A DNA stretch of 64,000 nt from Chitinophagaceae bacterium (GCA_947455215.1 CANGNA010000006.1:1-64000), one strand, 5' to 3'. Counted from the first letter of the stretch, positions 38,201 through 47,670 are shown. Notes: generated by a model not told the origin, from the letters alone. Numbers and translations: made by a program.

Positions 38201-40109
38201 TGCTGCTCCACATGCCGCCCGTTGCGGTGTTAGAAAGACTAATTGTTGTACCCTGACAAACCTGGACAGGGCCCGTAATGCTACCGGTATCGGCCAATGG
38301 CGCGATATCTATCACCTTCATTACTGTATTGGTATCTGTAAGATACACCACTGTATACATGAGCGTATCCCTACCGCCACTTAAGCCGGAAACAGTAGCC
38401 ATGGTATCATTAGCACCCGCAGTCCATGCTACAGAAGCATGGCCGTTGGTAACACTCCAGTAACCGGTAGCACCAGCAGCGTGCGAGCTGGTATATGTTG
38501 CTGTGCTGTTCACACAAAGTGTATCAGGCCCAGATATACCAGCAATGGCCGGCAGTTCGTAAGATTCGAACAGTGAAATGGTATTGTTGAAGTTATTGGC
38601 TGTGATGACATCGGCCTTAGTGTCGCCATCTACATCGGCTACTGTGATGCCCAGCGGACCGTAGCCGGTACCTACAAAGTAAGTGCTGTCATAGACGAAC
38701 GATGTGGCGTTGATAGTAGAACCAGTCATCTCGTTACGGAGCACCGTAAAAGAATCTGCGAAGAAATCTGATGTTACCAGGTCCATCTTGCCATCGCCAT
38801 TGATATCGCCAATGGCTATACCAAATCCGCCATTAACGGTAGGGTAACTAATAGGAGCAGAGAACGAGGTACTGTTAAGTACGCCCGTTGTTGCATTGTT
38901 CTGCAACACAACTATAGCACTGGCGCCAAAGCATGGCACCACAATATCGGGCTTGCCATCATTGTTAAAGTCGGCAGTGAGCACCTGAAGCGGGGCAGCA
39001 GGCACTGTAAGTGTTGCTGCTACGGTGAACATAAATGAATCGAGAACGGAATTATTCTTGAGTAAAGTAAGCTGGTTGCCTACATTATCAGAAATCACAA
39101 GGTCTATTTTACCATCGCCATCAAAATCGGCAGCGGCAATACTTACCGGGCCGTTGCCGGCAGGAAAGTCGACATGATAACTGGTAACAGTACCTGAGCT
39201 GGTGAACGCGGCTGTCGGAGATGCTGTGATCTTATTGCGGTACATCTGCACATTATTAGCAGCGTAGCAGGCAGCGGCTATATCTGGGCGGCCATCACCA
39301 TCAAAGTCGGCAACGGCTGTTTCATAAGCCCCGGTGGTGAGCGCCAGGTTAAGGTTGGGCGCCATGGCAATATTGCCGGGAGTGCTCATGTTGCGGATAG
39401 CCGATATACGGCCTGAACCGCTGGCAGCTACAATGATATCGAGCTTACCATCGCCATCCATATCTGCCAGGCGTATGTTGCGCGCGCCGAACGACGATGT
39501 GCACACTACCGGAGTATCGTAGGCTATGATGCCGGAACCGCCGATATTACGGTAAATGCTGATAGGGCTGCGCGAAGATCGAAAAGAATCGTACGACGAC
39601 ACCACAAGATCCACTTTACCATCACCATCCATATCACCGGCAAGTGCCAGGTAATTAAGGGCACCGTTGGGGCCAAGCGTAGGCCGCACGGTTATATCCA
39701 TCTGCGATTTGAACGCCCTTGAATACGGGATATACGGTGCAGGATTGAATGTTGGTGTGAAATACTGTGCCGATTGAGCAGACCTTCCCGAGTTCAGGTC
39801 GACCACAGTTACCTGTGAATACGCACTTCCGAGTGGTATGGATACCGTGAGTGCGGTTGGCGTTGCTGCGGTGACGGTGGCCATGGCATCGCCAAAAAAT
39901 ACAACACTACGCGACGGCGTATCGTTGAACCCTAATCCATTAATAACGATGCTCCCCGCGACAGGGATGCCCGTTGTAGCGCTAAGCGATGTGATGACCG
40001 GCGCCGTGGGGTCGGCCATAGATGGCGTGCTCCAGCACAATAACCAAAGGACCATCAATAGTGGCCCTACCCTCCTTACGCTCTTCTGTTGCGTAGATCT
40101 TTTCTTCAT
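35202..40109 (-). CDS. Giant T9SS-exported FG-GAP/Ig-like protein, cassette copy 1
   Basis: 1635 residues from MKKRSTQQKS, chosen because a signal peptide (VGPLLMVLWLLCWSTPSMA) follows; an ATG 27 bp upstream is less likely. Order: IPT/TIG-like domain, seven FG-GAP repeats (AGDMDGDGKVDLVV, ADFDGDGRPDIAA and others), BIG2-type repeats, at least five Ig/PKD-like modules with the phrase NGCS near their ends, and a C-terminal type A T9SS sorting domain (KLYPNPASNMLTVEV, ELAAGSYLVTC, SRFVKN). Its YINASPDWNLYYWVMTS segment matches YINTAPDFLNKYYWVMTT in the paralogue. The mature protein is probably a surface-exposed, calcium-binding adhesin. Confidence 0.9.
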   Translation of the reverse strand: MKKRSTQQKSVRRVGPLLMVLWLLCWSTPSMADPTAPVITSLSATTGIPVAGSIVINGLGFNDTPSRSVVFFGDAMATVTAATPTALTVSIPLGSAYSQVTVVDLNSGRSAQSAQYFTPTFNPAPYIPYSRAFKSQMDITVRPTLGPNGALNYLALAGDMDGDGKVDLVVSSYDSFRSSRSPISIYRNIGGSGIIAYDTPVVCTSSFGARNIRLADMDGDGKLDIIVAASGSGRISAIRNMSTPGNIAMAPNLNLALTTGAYETAVADFDGDGRPDIAAACYAANNVQMYRNKITASPTAAFTSSGTVTSYHVDFPAGNGPVSIAAADFDGDGKIDLVISDNVGNQLTLLKNNSVLDSFMFTVAATLTVPAAPLQVLTADFNNDGKPDIVVPCFGASAIVVLQNNATTGVLNSTSFSAPISYPTVNGGFGIAIGDINGDGKMDLVTSDFFADSFTVLRNEMTGSTINATSFVYDSTYFVGTGYGPLGITVADVDGDTKADVITANNFNNTISLFESYELPAIAGISGPDTLCVNSTATYTSSHAAGATGYWSVTNGHASVAWTAGANDTMATVSGLSGGRDTLMYTVVYLTDTNTVMKVIDIAPLADTGSITGPVQVCQGTTISLSNTATGGMWSSSDTTIASVDAAGMVFGRAPGNATIMYTATSATCGSLTAEHAITVLMAPYAGTIAGPGGTCVGQTITLTASNTGGTWVNKYPAIASDVASTTTDVVTGQSVGADTILYIMPSPSCGSDTAFHSVGVIDGINSLPIIGDTTMCVGTTSTLYNAATGGVWVSDAPTVAFVDPLSGVVTAFNNGIAHITYTVTYSCGTVDTSITIHVNPNPVVAAIADRNVCNNSAVSIPLNSSIPAATLMWTSSDTTIGLSDSGSTNPIVFTATDTATTSRTTTITVWATAAGCMSTPESFDITVNPTARLTSTRTPASICDNATFTYTATANQPGTTFAWRRPAVTGISNATATGTGATISEVLHNTTSDSVRVTYIDTMTFNGCPSVDSVRVYVKATPMLTTTTTSAICDSSLFAFTPASTTGGVTYQWSRNTVAGISNSAATGVNGIAEYLNNTTPVPHVVTYVYTLTAAGCQHSQNVGVQVNPTPMLSSTTNAGTVCDSAAFIYFPASLTPGATYTWTRDTVTGINNIAGSGVDTIGEYLVNTTNAPVLVRYLFTISANGCSDTQSLYVTVNPLGYLTSSLTPSAVCSGSTFNYTPTSNLSGATFTWTRSTVPGITNASASGSGDPAEVLNNVFATPVDVTYMYTTTVAGCSYMQAVVVRVWPKPTLNETVSRICSGSPFTMTATSPVAGTTFSWTRPVVSGIIPDTSMGSGATINDTLINQTMHPISALYIFTLTANGCSYQDTFTLNVDPKVTPTPTITTSGPDNVCMNTMYQNFGASVPPTDSVEYTWSATNATLYAVGNNGQNAVVSFTSPGTAQVILTANILHISCASTDSFTVNVSNSVAPDPTVLYFNKQFVCLPADLDSYQWGYDDANLDSTILTGQTNQDYINASPDWNLYYWVMTSKGDCHQKTYYRTPNSISNVNMDEVTMKLYPNPASNMLTVEVNSVVAGDVQVQVFNMMGQLVATAPLANGKAQFQVNELAAGSYLVTCNRDNVKMAASRFVKN

Positions 40110-40288
40110 AATCAATAATTTGGTGACTTTTGACACAATCAGCGCTCAGTTATAATGAACGCCATGTAATAAAAATTAACACTATTCTTTACCCAACCCC
40201 ATATAAATACTGTGCCAATGCTGTGATTTACAAACGAAAAAAACAGCCGGTAGCCCGGCCAGCAACGAAGAGCCAATTAACAAAAAAA

Positions 40289-40309
40289 GCCCCCTGCGGA
40301 GCAGGGGGC
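40289..40309 (-). terminator. Terminator of korAB
   Basis: A perfect 9-bp GC stem (40289-40297 and 40301-40309) with loop GGA; on the minus strand it runs into seven T residues. About 30 bp after the korB stop. Confidence 0.9.
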
Positions 40310-40338
40310 CTTGAATTGAAAAGCTTAAATTAAGTAGA

Positions 40339-41382
40339 TCAGAGTATTGTCCAGGTCTTATCGCCGGACAGTATCTTGTCCAACGACATTCTGCCTTTAC
40401 GTGCTGTAACTTCTTCTATCTGCATCTGTAATGCATCTTCGTAAGTGGGCCTGTCTTCCGAAAAGAATACGCCGAACGGGCGGGGGAAATATTCCCCATT
40501 ATAGGTCCTGTCGAAGAAGCTGGCCAGGATGTGCGCCTTGGTTTTATCATGTTCATCATGTATCCACAAGTCGCTTGCAGCAATGCCGTCTTTTTCCAGA
40601 TCCACTACTACCGGTGTCAACCCGTCGAACCGGATACCCTTATTATCGGTAGCACCGAATATAAGCGGCTTACCATGTTCCAGCAGCAGCGACTGCTCCT
40701 TTTTGGTATCTTTCTCGGAAAAGGCGAAGAAAGTACCATCGTTGAATACGGGACAGTTCTGGTATATTTCCACGAACGAAGTACCCTTATGTTCGTGCGC
40801 TCGTTTCAGTACCATCTGCATATGCTTAGGGTCGCGATCGAGAGAGCGAGATACAAAGCTGCTACCGGCGGCTAAGGCAAGCTCCGCAGTATTGAACGGC
40901 TCTTCAATAGAGCCAAATGGTGTTGATTTGGCTACCTTACCGCGTTCTGATGTAGGCGAATACTGTCCCTTGGTAAGACCATAGATCTGGTTGTTGAACA
41001 CCATGTAGTTCACATCAAAATTGCGGCGCATCAGGTGAATAAAATGATTACCACCTATGGAGAATGCATCACCGTCGCCAGATACTATCCATACGCTGAG
41101 GTTTGGATTCATAGACTTGACGCCCGAAGCGATAGCTGTAGCACGGCCATGAATGCTGTGCATGCCATACGTATCCATGTAGTAGGTAAACCTTGCCGCA
41201 CAACCTATACCGGATATGAACACGATGTCTTCCTTAGGCACACCAAAATCAGGGAACACGGTTTGCACCTGCTTCAGGATAGAATAGTCGCCACAACCGG
41301 GACACCACTTCACTTCCTGGTTCGACGCAAAGTCTTTGGCCGTGAGCTTAGGTGCTATATCATTTTCTGTCGTTATCGACAT
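40339..41382 (-). CDS. korB: 2-oxoacid:ferredoxin oxidoreductase, beta subunit
   Basis: 347 residues, the thiamin-diphosphate subunit of 2-oxoglutarate (or related 2-oxoacid):ferredoxin oxidoreductase. It holds the Fe-S and TPP site: CPGCGDYSILK at about 27-37, the GIGCAARF cysteine at about 60, and the TPP motif SGDGDAFSIGGNH (about 100-112), followed by NNQIYGLTKGQ. The pair oxidatively decarboxylates 2-oxoglutarate to succinyl-CoA with reduced ferredoxin, replacing or supplementing the dehydrogenase of the TCA cycle. It is 7 bp downstream of korA and ends at a terminator. Confidence 0.96.
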   Translation of the reverse strand: MSITTENDIAPKLTAKDFASNQEVKWCPGCGDYSILKQVQTVFPDFGVPKEDIVFISGIGCAARFTYYMDTYGMHSIHGRATAIASGVKSMNPNLSVWIVSGDGDAFSIGGNHFIHLMRRNFDVNYMVFNNQIYGLTKGQYSPTSERGKVAKSTPFGSIEEPFNTAELALAAGSSFVSRSLDRDPKHMQMVLKRAHEHKGTSFVEIYQNCPVFNDGTFFAFSEKDTKKEQSLLLEHGKPLIFGATDNKGIRFDGLTPVVVDLEKDGIAASDLWIHDEHDKTKAHILASFFDRTYNGEYFPRPFGVFFSEDRPTYEDALQMQIEEVTARKGRMSLDKILSGDKTWTIL

Positions 41383-41389
41383 ATTGTTA

Positions 41390-43264
41390 CTATTTAATCA
41401 ATTCCAAAATCTTGTTCTTCAATTCGGCCGTTGTAAATGGCAGCCCCTGTACCTTAGAGAAACCAACCGCAGGTATCAGGTATTTAGCCCTTATCAGCTG
41501 TATCAGCTGACCGCAGTTCATTTCCGGTATCAGCACCTGTTCGTAGGTCTTCAGCAGATCGCCGAGATTCTTAGGGAACGGGTTGATGTGGTGCAGGTGT
41601 ATATGCGCAACATCATGCCCTTCGGCTATCAGCTCGCGCACAACGGTTTTGATGGCACCACTTGTAGAGCCCCAACCCAACACAGCCATCTTACCACCTT
41701 CCTTGCCACTGTCGGGCTTTATCAGCGGTATGGTATCGGCTATCTTCTCGATCTTCTCTTTACGCAGGTTGGTCATCAACTGATGGTTAGGCGCATCGTA
41801 GGCCACATTACCTGTTTCGTTCTGCTTTTCCAGGCCGCCTATACGGTGCATCAATCCCTTTGTGCCAGGCTTCACCCACGGGCGTACGCCACGCTCATCG
41901 CGCTTGTATGGCAGGAACTTGCCATCAGGACCATTAGGCTCTGTAGCAAAGGTTACCTTGATAGGATTGAGTTCTGATGCAGCAGGGAAACGCCATGGTT
42001 CCGCGCCATTGGCTATATAACCATCGGTGAGACATATAACCGGGGTCATATGCTCGATAGCTATGCGGCTGGCCTCGAGTATAGTATTGAAACAATCGGC
42101 GGGCGAAGAGGCTGCTATAACCGGCAGCGGCGCCTCGCCGTGACGGCCATACATGGCCATCAGCAGGTCGCTCTGTTCAGTTTTTGTTGGCAGGCCGGTA
42201 GAAGGGCCACCACGCTGAATATCAACGATAACCAACGGTATCTCCAGCATAGTTGCCAGGCCCATGGCTTCGGTCTTCAGTGCCATACCCGGACCGGAAG
42301 TAGTAGTAACACCCAGACCGCCGGCATAAGAAGCACCGATGGCAGCGCAAATGGCCGCGATCTCATCTTCTGCCTGGAAGGTCTTTACGTTATTGGTCTT
42401 GTATTTAGACAGTTCGTGCAACACATCGGACGCAGGCGTAATAGGATATGAGCCTAAGAACAATGGCAGACCCGACAATTCTGATGCTGCCACGAGACCT
42501 ATAGCCGTAGCCTGGTTGCCGGATATGTTGCGGTATGTGCCCTTGGGCAATTTAGCTGCTGCTACTTTGAAACGAGTGGTGAACAATTCGGTATGATCGC
42601 CGAAATTCCAGCCAGCCTTCAGTGTTTTGATATTGGCCTCTGCTATCTGCGGGTTCTTGCCGAACTTCTCGTTGATGAAGTTGATGGTGTATTCCATCGG
42701 CTCATCGAACATCCAGAAGAGCAACCCGAGTACGAACATGTTCTTACAACGCTCGATATCCTTGTTGCCCAGACCGGTACCGGCAAGGCATTCCTTGGTA
42801 AAGCGCGTCACATCGATCTTGTGCACTGTGTATCCCTCCAGGGTATTATCTTCCAGCGGATTAGCGCCTTCGGGATAACCGGCCAGGTTGAGGTTCTTTT
42901 TATCGAAGCCAGCAGTATTAGCGATGATAACGCCCCCCTTTTTCAGCTTCGGCAGATCTACCTTGAGCGCAGCCGAATTCATGGCTACCAGCACATCGTA
43001 TGTATCGCCAGGGGTAAATATTTCTTTACTACCAAAATGCACCTGGAAGCCCGATACACCGGCAGTAGTGCCGATGGGGGCACGGATCTCGGCAGGGAAT
43101 TCAGGGAATGTACTGAGGTCGTTGCCCAGGTAGGCCGCGGTATCGGTAAACTGATTACCTGTAAGCTGCATACCATCGCCGGAATCGCCGGAGAAACGGA
43201 TAACCACGCTATCCGCCTCTATAATGGGCACATTCGGTTTAAAATTGCTTTCTAATATTTCCAT
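41390..43264 (-). CDS. korA: 2-oxoacid:ferredoxin oxidoreductase, fused gamma-alpha subunit
   Basis: 624 residues. The first 200 are the gamma-type domain (FSGDSGDGMQLTGNQF, then APIGTTAGVSGFQVHFG). From about 225 comes the alpha domain with the pyrimidine-binding fold and the key segment GNQATAIGLVAASE, SYPITPASDVLHEL, and TTSGPGMALKTEAMGLA, with the catalytic region YPITP that interacts with TPP. The C-terminal third is transketolase-like (GWGSTSGAIKTVVREL). This gamma-alpha fusion is typical of the two-subunit KorAB enzymes of Bacteroidota. The TPP-binding partner korB follows. No ferredoxin gene is adjacent. Confidence 0.96.
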   Translation of the reverse strand: MEILESNFKPNVPIIEADSVVIRFSGDSGDGMQLTGNQFTDTAAYLGNDLSTFPEFPAEIRAPIGTTAGVSGFQVHFGSKEIFTPGDTYDVLVAMNSAALKVDLPKLKKGGVIIANTAGFDKKNLNLAGYPEGANPLEDNTLEGYTVHKIDVTRFTKECLAGTGLGNKDIERCKNMFVLGLLFWMFDEPMEYTINFINEKFGKNPQIAEANIKTLKAGWNFGDHTELFTTRFKVAAAKLPKGTYRNISGNQATAIGLVAASELSGLPLFLGSYPITPASDVLHELSKYKTNNVKTFQAEDEIAAICAAIGASYAGGLGVTTTSGPGMALKTEAMGLATMLEIPLVIVDIQRGGPSTGLPTKTEQSDLLMAMYGRHGEAPLPVIAASSPADCFNTILEASRIAIEHMTPVICLTDGYIANGAEPWRFPAASELNPIKVTFATEPNGPDGKFLPYKRDERGVRPWVKPGTKGLMHRIGGLEKQNETGNVAYDAPNHQLMTNLRKEKIEKIADTIPLIKPDSGKEGGKMAVLGWGSTSGAIKTVVRELIAEGHDVAHIHLHHINPFPKNLGDLLKTYEQVLIPEMNCGQLIQLIRAKYLIPAVGFSKVQGLPFTTAELKNKILELIK

Positions 43265-43340
43265 TACTCGTCAAATAATTTCAAATAGCACGCACACATA
43301 TATAAATATTAAATTATCCGTACGCAGCCAATTAGCGGCG

Positions 43341-43348
43341 CAAAGATA
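43341..43348 (-). promoter_or_regulatory. -7 promoter box upstream of korA
   Basis: Minus-strand TATCTTTG matches TAnnTTTG and is followed by GC. It lies about 77 bp upstream of the korA ATG. No clean -33 TTG is seen at 19-20 bp. Confidence 0.5.
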
Positions 43349-43429
43349 CGCCATTTGCCCTCGCCTAAGGTTGTTAAAACCTGATTTAGGTCAATTATCT
43401 CACTATTTTATGACAATACGGATATAGTT

Positions 43430-43993
43430 TTAAATGATAGATAACCACAGGTCGTTCACAATACTGTAGAGTACGCATTTACGCAGCCGGTCATTGTCCA
43501 TGAGCACCGGGTGATCGAAGAACCGGACGAAAGACATACCGGCCTTTATCATTACCTGTTCAGATGGCTTGTTTACTGCCGGGCAAATGGCATATATCTC
43601 CGGCAGCCCCAGTGTACGGAAAGCATATTCTACACACCTTACAGCCCCTTCTGTGGCATAGCCCTGTCCCCAGGCGTCGGGAGCAAGCCTCCAGCCGATA
43701 TCAATAAAAGGCCCCATATCAGGCAGCCATGTCTGCTCGCCCAGCCCTATAAAGCCAATGAATTGCCCCGTCTCCAACACATCGACAGCAAAGTAACAGC
43801 AGCCGATACGGGCGAGTTGTGCCTGCATGCGATGTATGAACGCATGTGTTTGCTCTGTCGTTTGCACAGCGGGGAAATACTGCATCACCTGGTCGTCTGC
43901 ATTAATACGGCTCATGGGCCCGAGGTCGGCTTCGGTCCAGTTGCGGAAACCCAGCCGCTGCGAGGTAAAGAGATATTTGTCTTCTGTTTTCAT
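43430..43993 (-). CDS. GNAT family N-acetyltransferase, RimJ/RimL type
   Basis: 187 residues. The acetyl-CoA binding segment AWGQGYATEGAVRC (motif A) is clear, preceded by FIDIGWRLAPD, and NKPSEQVMIKAGMSF follows at the usual place (motif B). These proteins acetylate protein N termini or small amine substrates in the cytoplasm. The closest known group is the RimJ/RimL acetyltransferases; the actual substrate cannot be inferred. It diverges from the GH92 gene by 43 bp. Confidence 0.93.
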   Translation of the reverse strand: MKTEDKYLFTSQRLGFRNWTEADLGPMSRINADDQVMQYFPAVQTTEQTHAFIHRMQAQLARIGCCYFAVDVLETGQFIGFIGLGEQTWLPDMGPFIDIGWRLAPDAWGQGYATEGAVRCVEYAFRTLGLPEIYAICPAVNKPSEQVMIKAGMSFVRFFDHPVLMDNDRLRKCVLYSIVNDLWLSII

Positions 43994-44036
43994 TCGGCTT
44001 GTAGCGGCATTTATAAAACAATGGCTAAATTAGTGC

Positions 44037-46316
44037 ATGCCTTACAATATCGGAAAACTGCTGGTGCTTGTTTGTTTGTTCAGCACACATGTATCGGCAC
44101 AAGACAAAGCGCTGCTGCAATACGTGAAACCGCTCACCGGCACCGACCGTATGGGGCACACTTACCCCGGCGCCACAGTGCCCTTTGGCATGGTGCAGCT
44201 AAGCCCGGAGACCGACACGCAGAGCTATGAGCTGAATGGCAAGTACAACAAAGACATTTATAAATACTGCGCGGGCTACCAGTATGGCGATCAAACAATA
44301 GTTGGCTTTACGCATACACACTTCAGCGGTACGGGCCACAGCGACCTGGGCGATATACTGATAATGCCCACAACAGGTAAGCTGCAAATGCACCCAGGCA
44401 CTGCCGATGCGCCAGAAACAGGCTTCCGGTCAAGGTTTTCTCACAGTACAGAAGTGGCCGAGCCCAACTACTACAAGGTGCAGCTGGAAGACCACAATAT
44501 AAAAGCGGAAATGACCACCACTACACGGGTAGGCTTCCATCAATATACATTCCCGAAGAGCGATAGTGCGCACATCATACTCGACATGATGTACGGTATC
44601 TATAACTACGCCGACAAAAACGTTTGGACGTTTTTAAGGGTAGAGAATGATTCTCTGGTAACCGGCTACAGACAAACCAATGGCTGGGGGCGCACACGCA
44701 CCGTGTATTTCGCTATAGCATTCTCTAAGCCCTTTAAACACTATGGCTACCAGGATAATTCACCTAAAGAAGTTTATCGTGGATTCTGGAGAAAGTTTAA
44801 GACAGACGAGGATTTTCCTGAAATAGCGGGCAAACAAATAAGGATGCATTTCGACTTTAGCACCCAACAAGATGAGCAGATAAAAATAAAGGTGGCCTTA
44901 TCGCCTGTGAGTACTGCCAATGCCATGGCCAACATGAAAGCCGAAGTACCTGGTTGGGATTTTACAACCACAAAGCGCGCCGGGCAGCTACGATGGAACA
45001 AGGAACTGAACAAGATAGACATCAACGCCGACGAAGAAACGATGCAGAACTTTTATACCGCCATGTATCATGCGTTCATCAACCCTACAGTTTATATGGA
45101 TGCCGACGGCTCATTCCGGGGTTTAGACCAGCAGGACTATGGCACATCGGGCTTTACCAATTATACCACATTCTCTCTGTGGGATACGTACCGTGCATTG
45201 CATCCTTTCCTGAACCTGGTGCAAACCAAGCGCAATGCCGACATGATACAATCGATGGAAGCACACTACGACCAGAGCGTACATAAAATGCTGCCGGTAT
45301 GGAGCAATTCGGCCAATGAGAACTGGTGTATGATAGGCTATCATGCAGTATCTGTATTGGCCGATGCAGTGGTGAAAGACAATCCATACATAGACGGCAA
45401 GCGGGCACTGGAGGCCTGCGTAACTACAGCAAGGCACCGCAGCTACGACGGCCTTGGGTACTACATGGATATGGGCTATGTACCGGAAGACAAAAATGGC
45501 TCGTCAGTATCTAAAACGCTGGAGTACGCATATGATGACTGGTGTATTGCCCAGATGGCGAAGAAACTGGGCCGCAAGGATATTTACCAGGAGTTCTTTA
45601 ACCGGGCTCAGAATTATCATCATGTGTACGACAGCAGCATTGGCTTTATGCGGCCACGTATGAGCGATGGCACCTTCAAGAAACAGTTTGATATATTGAA
45701 CACAGATGAAGCGGGCTTTATAGAAGGTAATGCGTGGAACTACAGCTTATATGTGCCGCATGCACCGGAAGAAATGATACGTATGATGGGCGGTAACAAG
45801 CGCTTTGTGCCGCACCTGGATTCGCTATTCAATATAGAGCTGCCGGACAAGTATTTTGAAGCTACAGAAGACATAACCCGCGATGGCATAATAGGTAATT
45901 ATGTGCATGGCAATGAGCCCAGCCACCACGTGGCCTACCTGTATAACTGGACGGACCACCCGGAAAAAACACAGGAACGTGTGCGCATGATACTGAAGCG
46001 TATGTACCACCCTACCCCAGCCGGCCTTAGCGGTAACGACGACTGTGGACAAATGAGTGCCTGGTATATCTTCAGCGCTTTGGGCTTCTATCCGGTATGC
46101 CCCGGTTCTGTAAATTATTCGTTGGGTAGCCCGGCTATCAAAGAAGCTACACTGCACTTTGAAAATGGTAAAACACTACACATTGTAGCCAGGAACCAAA
46201 GCGACAAACATGTGCATGTAAAGAAGGTGACCATTAACGGCAGGGAGATCACCAACCATACAATAACCCATGAGGATATTACAGGTGGCGGGGAGTTAGT
46301 ATTTTGGATGAAATGA
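44037..46316 (+). CDS. GH92 family alpha-mannosidase, secreted
   Basis: 759 residues with a signal peptide (MPYNIGKLLVLVCLFSTHVSAQ), so it works in the periplasm or outside. The GH92 core is complete: VKPLTGTDRMGHTYPGATVPFGMVQLSPET at the front, GFTHTHFSGTGHSDLGDI, FINPTVYMDADGSFRG, the acidic catalytic region in GNAWNYSLYVPH, HGNEPSHHVAYLYNW, and GLSGNDDCGQMSAWY. GH92 enzymes are Ca2+-dependent exo-alpha-mannosidases, mostly acting on alpha-1,2 linkages, that trim N-glycan mannose. The gene is not in a susCD locus here. Confidence 0.96.
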   Translation: MPYNIGKLLVLVCLFSTHVSAQDKALLQYVKPLTGTDRMGHTYPGATVPFGMVQLSPETDTQSYELNGKYNKDIYKYCAGYQYGDQTIVGFTHTHFSGTGHSDLGDILIMPTTGKLQMHPGTADAPETGFRSRFSHSTEVAEPNYYKVQLEDHNIKAEMTTTTRVGFHQYTFPKSDSAHIILDMMYGIYNYADKNVWTFLRVENDSLVTGYRQTNGWGRTRTVYFAIAFSKPFKHYGYQDNSPKEVYRGFWRKFKTDEDFPEIAGKQIRMHFDFSTQQDEQIKIKVALSPVSTANAMANMKAEVPGWDFTTTKRAGQLRWNKELNKIDINADEETMQNFYTAMYHAFINPTVYMDADGSFRGLDQQDYGTSGFTNYTTFSLWDTYRALHPFLNLVQTKRNADMIQSMEAHYDQSVHKMLPVWSNSANENWCMIGYHAVSVLADAVVKDNPYIDGKRALEACVTTARHRSYDGLGYYMDMGYVPEDKNGSSVSKTLEYAYDDWCIAQMAKKLGRKDIYQEFFNRAQNYHHVYDSSIGFMRPRMSDGTFKKQFDILNTDEAGFIEGNAWNYSLYVPHAPEEMIRMMGGNKRFVPHLDSLFNIELPDKYFEATEDITRDGIIGNYVHGNEPSHHVAYLYNWTDHPEKTQERVRMILKRMYHPTPAGLSGNDDCGQMSAWYIFSALGFYPVCPGSVNYSLGSPAIKEATLHFENGKTLHIVARNQSDKHVHVKKVTINGREITNHTITHEDITGGGELVFWMK

Positions 46317-46339
46317 GTAGCTGCGTGCTAAACAAGCAG

Positions 46340-47545
46340 CTACTTATGTATCGTGAATGTGAATGTGCTGCCCTCGCCCAAGGTTGATTCTACTTCTATC
46401 TCTCCGCCCATTTTCTGTACCAGACGCTTTACGGTGGCCAGGCCAATGCCATGGCCTTTCTCGTTATTCCGGTCCACGTCACCAACGGTAGTGAAGAGGT
46501 CGAATATAGCAGTATGATTGCCTGTGTCTATGCCGCGACCGTTATCCTGTACAGTAAAACGATAATGCATGTTGGTTTCATCAAGCATTACTACCAGGCG
46601 ACCCTCCGTCTTGTCATTATATTTAATGGCGTTGCTGCAAAGGTTCAGCAATATCTGCATCAGCAGGTGCTTGCTGGTGTATAAAACCAGGTTGTTGCCA
46701 GAGATATTGAAGGTAAACTTATCCGGAATGTTCAGCATCTTACGCAGATCTGCAATGAACTCACCAAACGTAAACCGCTCTTTAACAATGTCATCCTTAT
46801 TTACCGTTTTGGTATGCCGCAGTATACCGTCTACCATTTCCACAATGCCGTGCGATGCATCGGCCATCATCCTGATCATGTCTTCAGCCTCCGGCGTCAA
46901 TCCATCTCCGGCAATATCCTTCAGAAAATCCGTAGCCATCAGGAGGCTGGCACATGGCGATTTGATATCGTGCGCAACTACGTATGAGAATCGCTCTAAC
47001 TCCTGGTTGAGCATCTCCAATTCTTCCTTCTGCCTTTGCAGCTTATAGTTCATTTTTCGCACCTCCATGTAGGCAACGATCTGGCGTGACAAGGCCAGAA
47101 GCGTTTCGCGCTGGCTATCGCTCAACTCTCTCGACTTGTTGTCTATCACACAAAGTGTTCCCAATGCAAGTCCCTGGGGAGATACCAGCGGCACCCCGGC
47201 ATAAAAGAGAACAGGATCTTCATCGGCCAAAACATAAGGATGGTCGGCAAAGCGTTCATCTGTCCTGGGGTCGGGAACAACCATTATTTCGTTGGGATTC
47301 AATATGGCATGTGAGCAGAAACTGATATCCCTTTCTACCTGGTCGCCGGCAACACCGAGCTTAGATTTGTACCATTGCCTGTCGGCGTCTATAAGTCCTA
47401 TCAGAGAACCGGAAGCATTGCATACTTCCCTGGCAATGCGGGTAATATCGTCATATTCGTTCTCTGCAACGGTATCCAGAATATTGTATTCGTACAGGGC
47501 GGAAAGGCGTTCCGCCTCATTAAGTGGTTTTGAAGCAATGATCAT
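46340..47545 (-). CDS. GAF-domain sensor histidine kinase, cytoplasmic
   Basis: 401 residues. Residues 1-160 are a GAF domain of the type found in Bacteroidota hybrid regulators (LIGLIDADRQWYKSKLG, FCSHAI, GTLCVID). A short coiled coil (EVRKMNYKLQRQKEELEMLNQELERF) leads to the phosphoacceptor His192 in VVAHDIKSP. ATPase boxes follow: N box LCSNAIKYND, G1 DNGRGI, F-like FDLFTTV, and G2 GHGIGLATV. No membrane segment, so it senses a cytoplasmic signal. No response regulator gene is adjacent. Confidence 0.95.
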   Translation of the reverse strand: MIIASKPLNEAERLSALYEYNILDTVAENEYDDITRIAREVCNASGSLIGLIDADRQWYKSKLGVAGDQVERDISFCSHAILNPNEIMVVPDPRTDERFADHPYVLADEDPVLFYAGVPLVSPQGLALGTLCVIDNKSRELSDSQRETLLALSRQIVAYMEVRKMNYKLQRQKEELEMLNQELERFSYVVAHDIKSPCASLLMATDFLKDIAGDGLTPEAEDMIRMMADASHGIVEMVDGILRHTKTVNKDDIVKERFTFGEFIADLRKMLNIPDKFTFNISGNNLVLYTSKHLLMQILLNLCSNAIKYNDKTEGRLVVMLDETNMHYRFTVQDNGRGIDTGNHTAIFDLFTTVGDVDRNNEKGHGIGLATVKRLVQKMGGEIEVESTLGEGSTFTFTIHK

Positions 47546-47637
47546 GGTAAAAAGCGATTGGTTGTAAAACTAAAGAACTAACGGACACGAACTTTTAACT
47601 AACTACGAAATTTGTACTAAAACAGTTTTATTACCAG

Positions 47638-47645
47638 TAAATTTG
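47638..47645 (+). promoter_or_regulatory. -7 promoter box upstream of rlmD
   Basis: TAAATTTG matches TAnnTTTG; a TTTG element lies 23 bp upstream at 47611-47614, slightly further than usual. The start codon of rlmD is 25 bp downstream. Confidence 0.5.
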
Positions 47646-47670
47646 CCGCTCAAATAAAAAACAAATTCAT

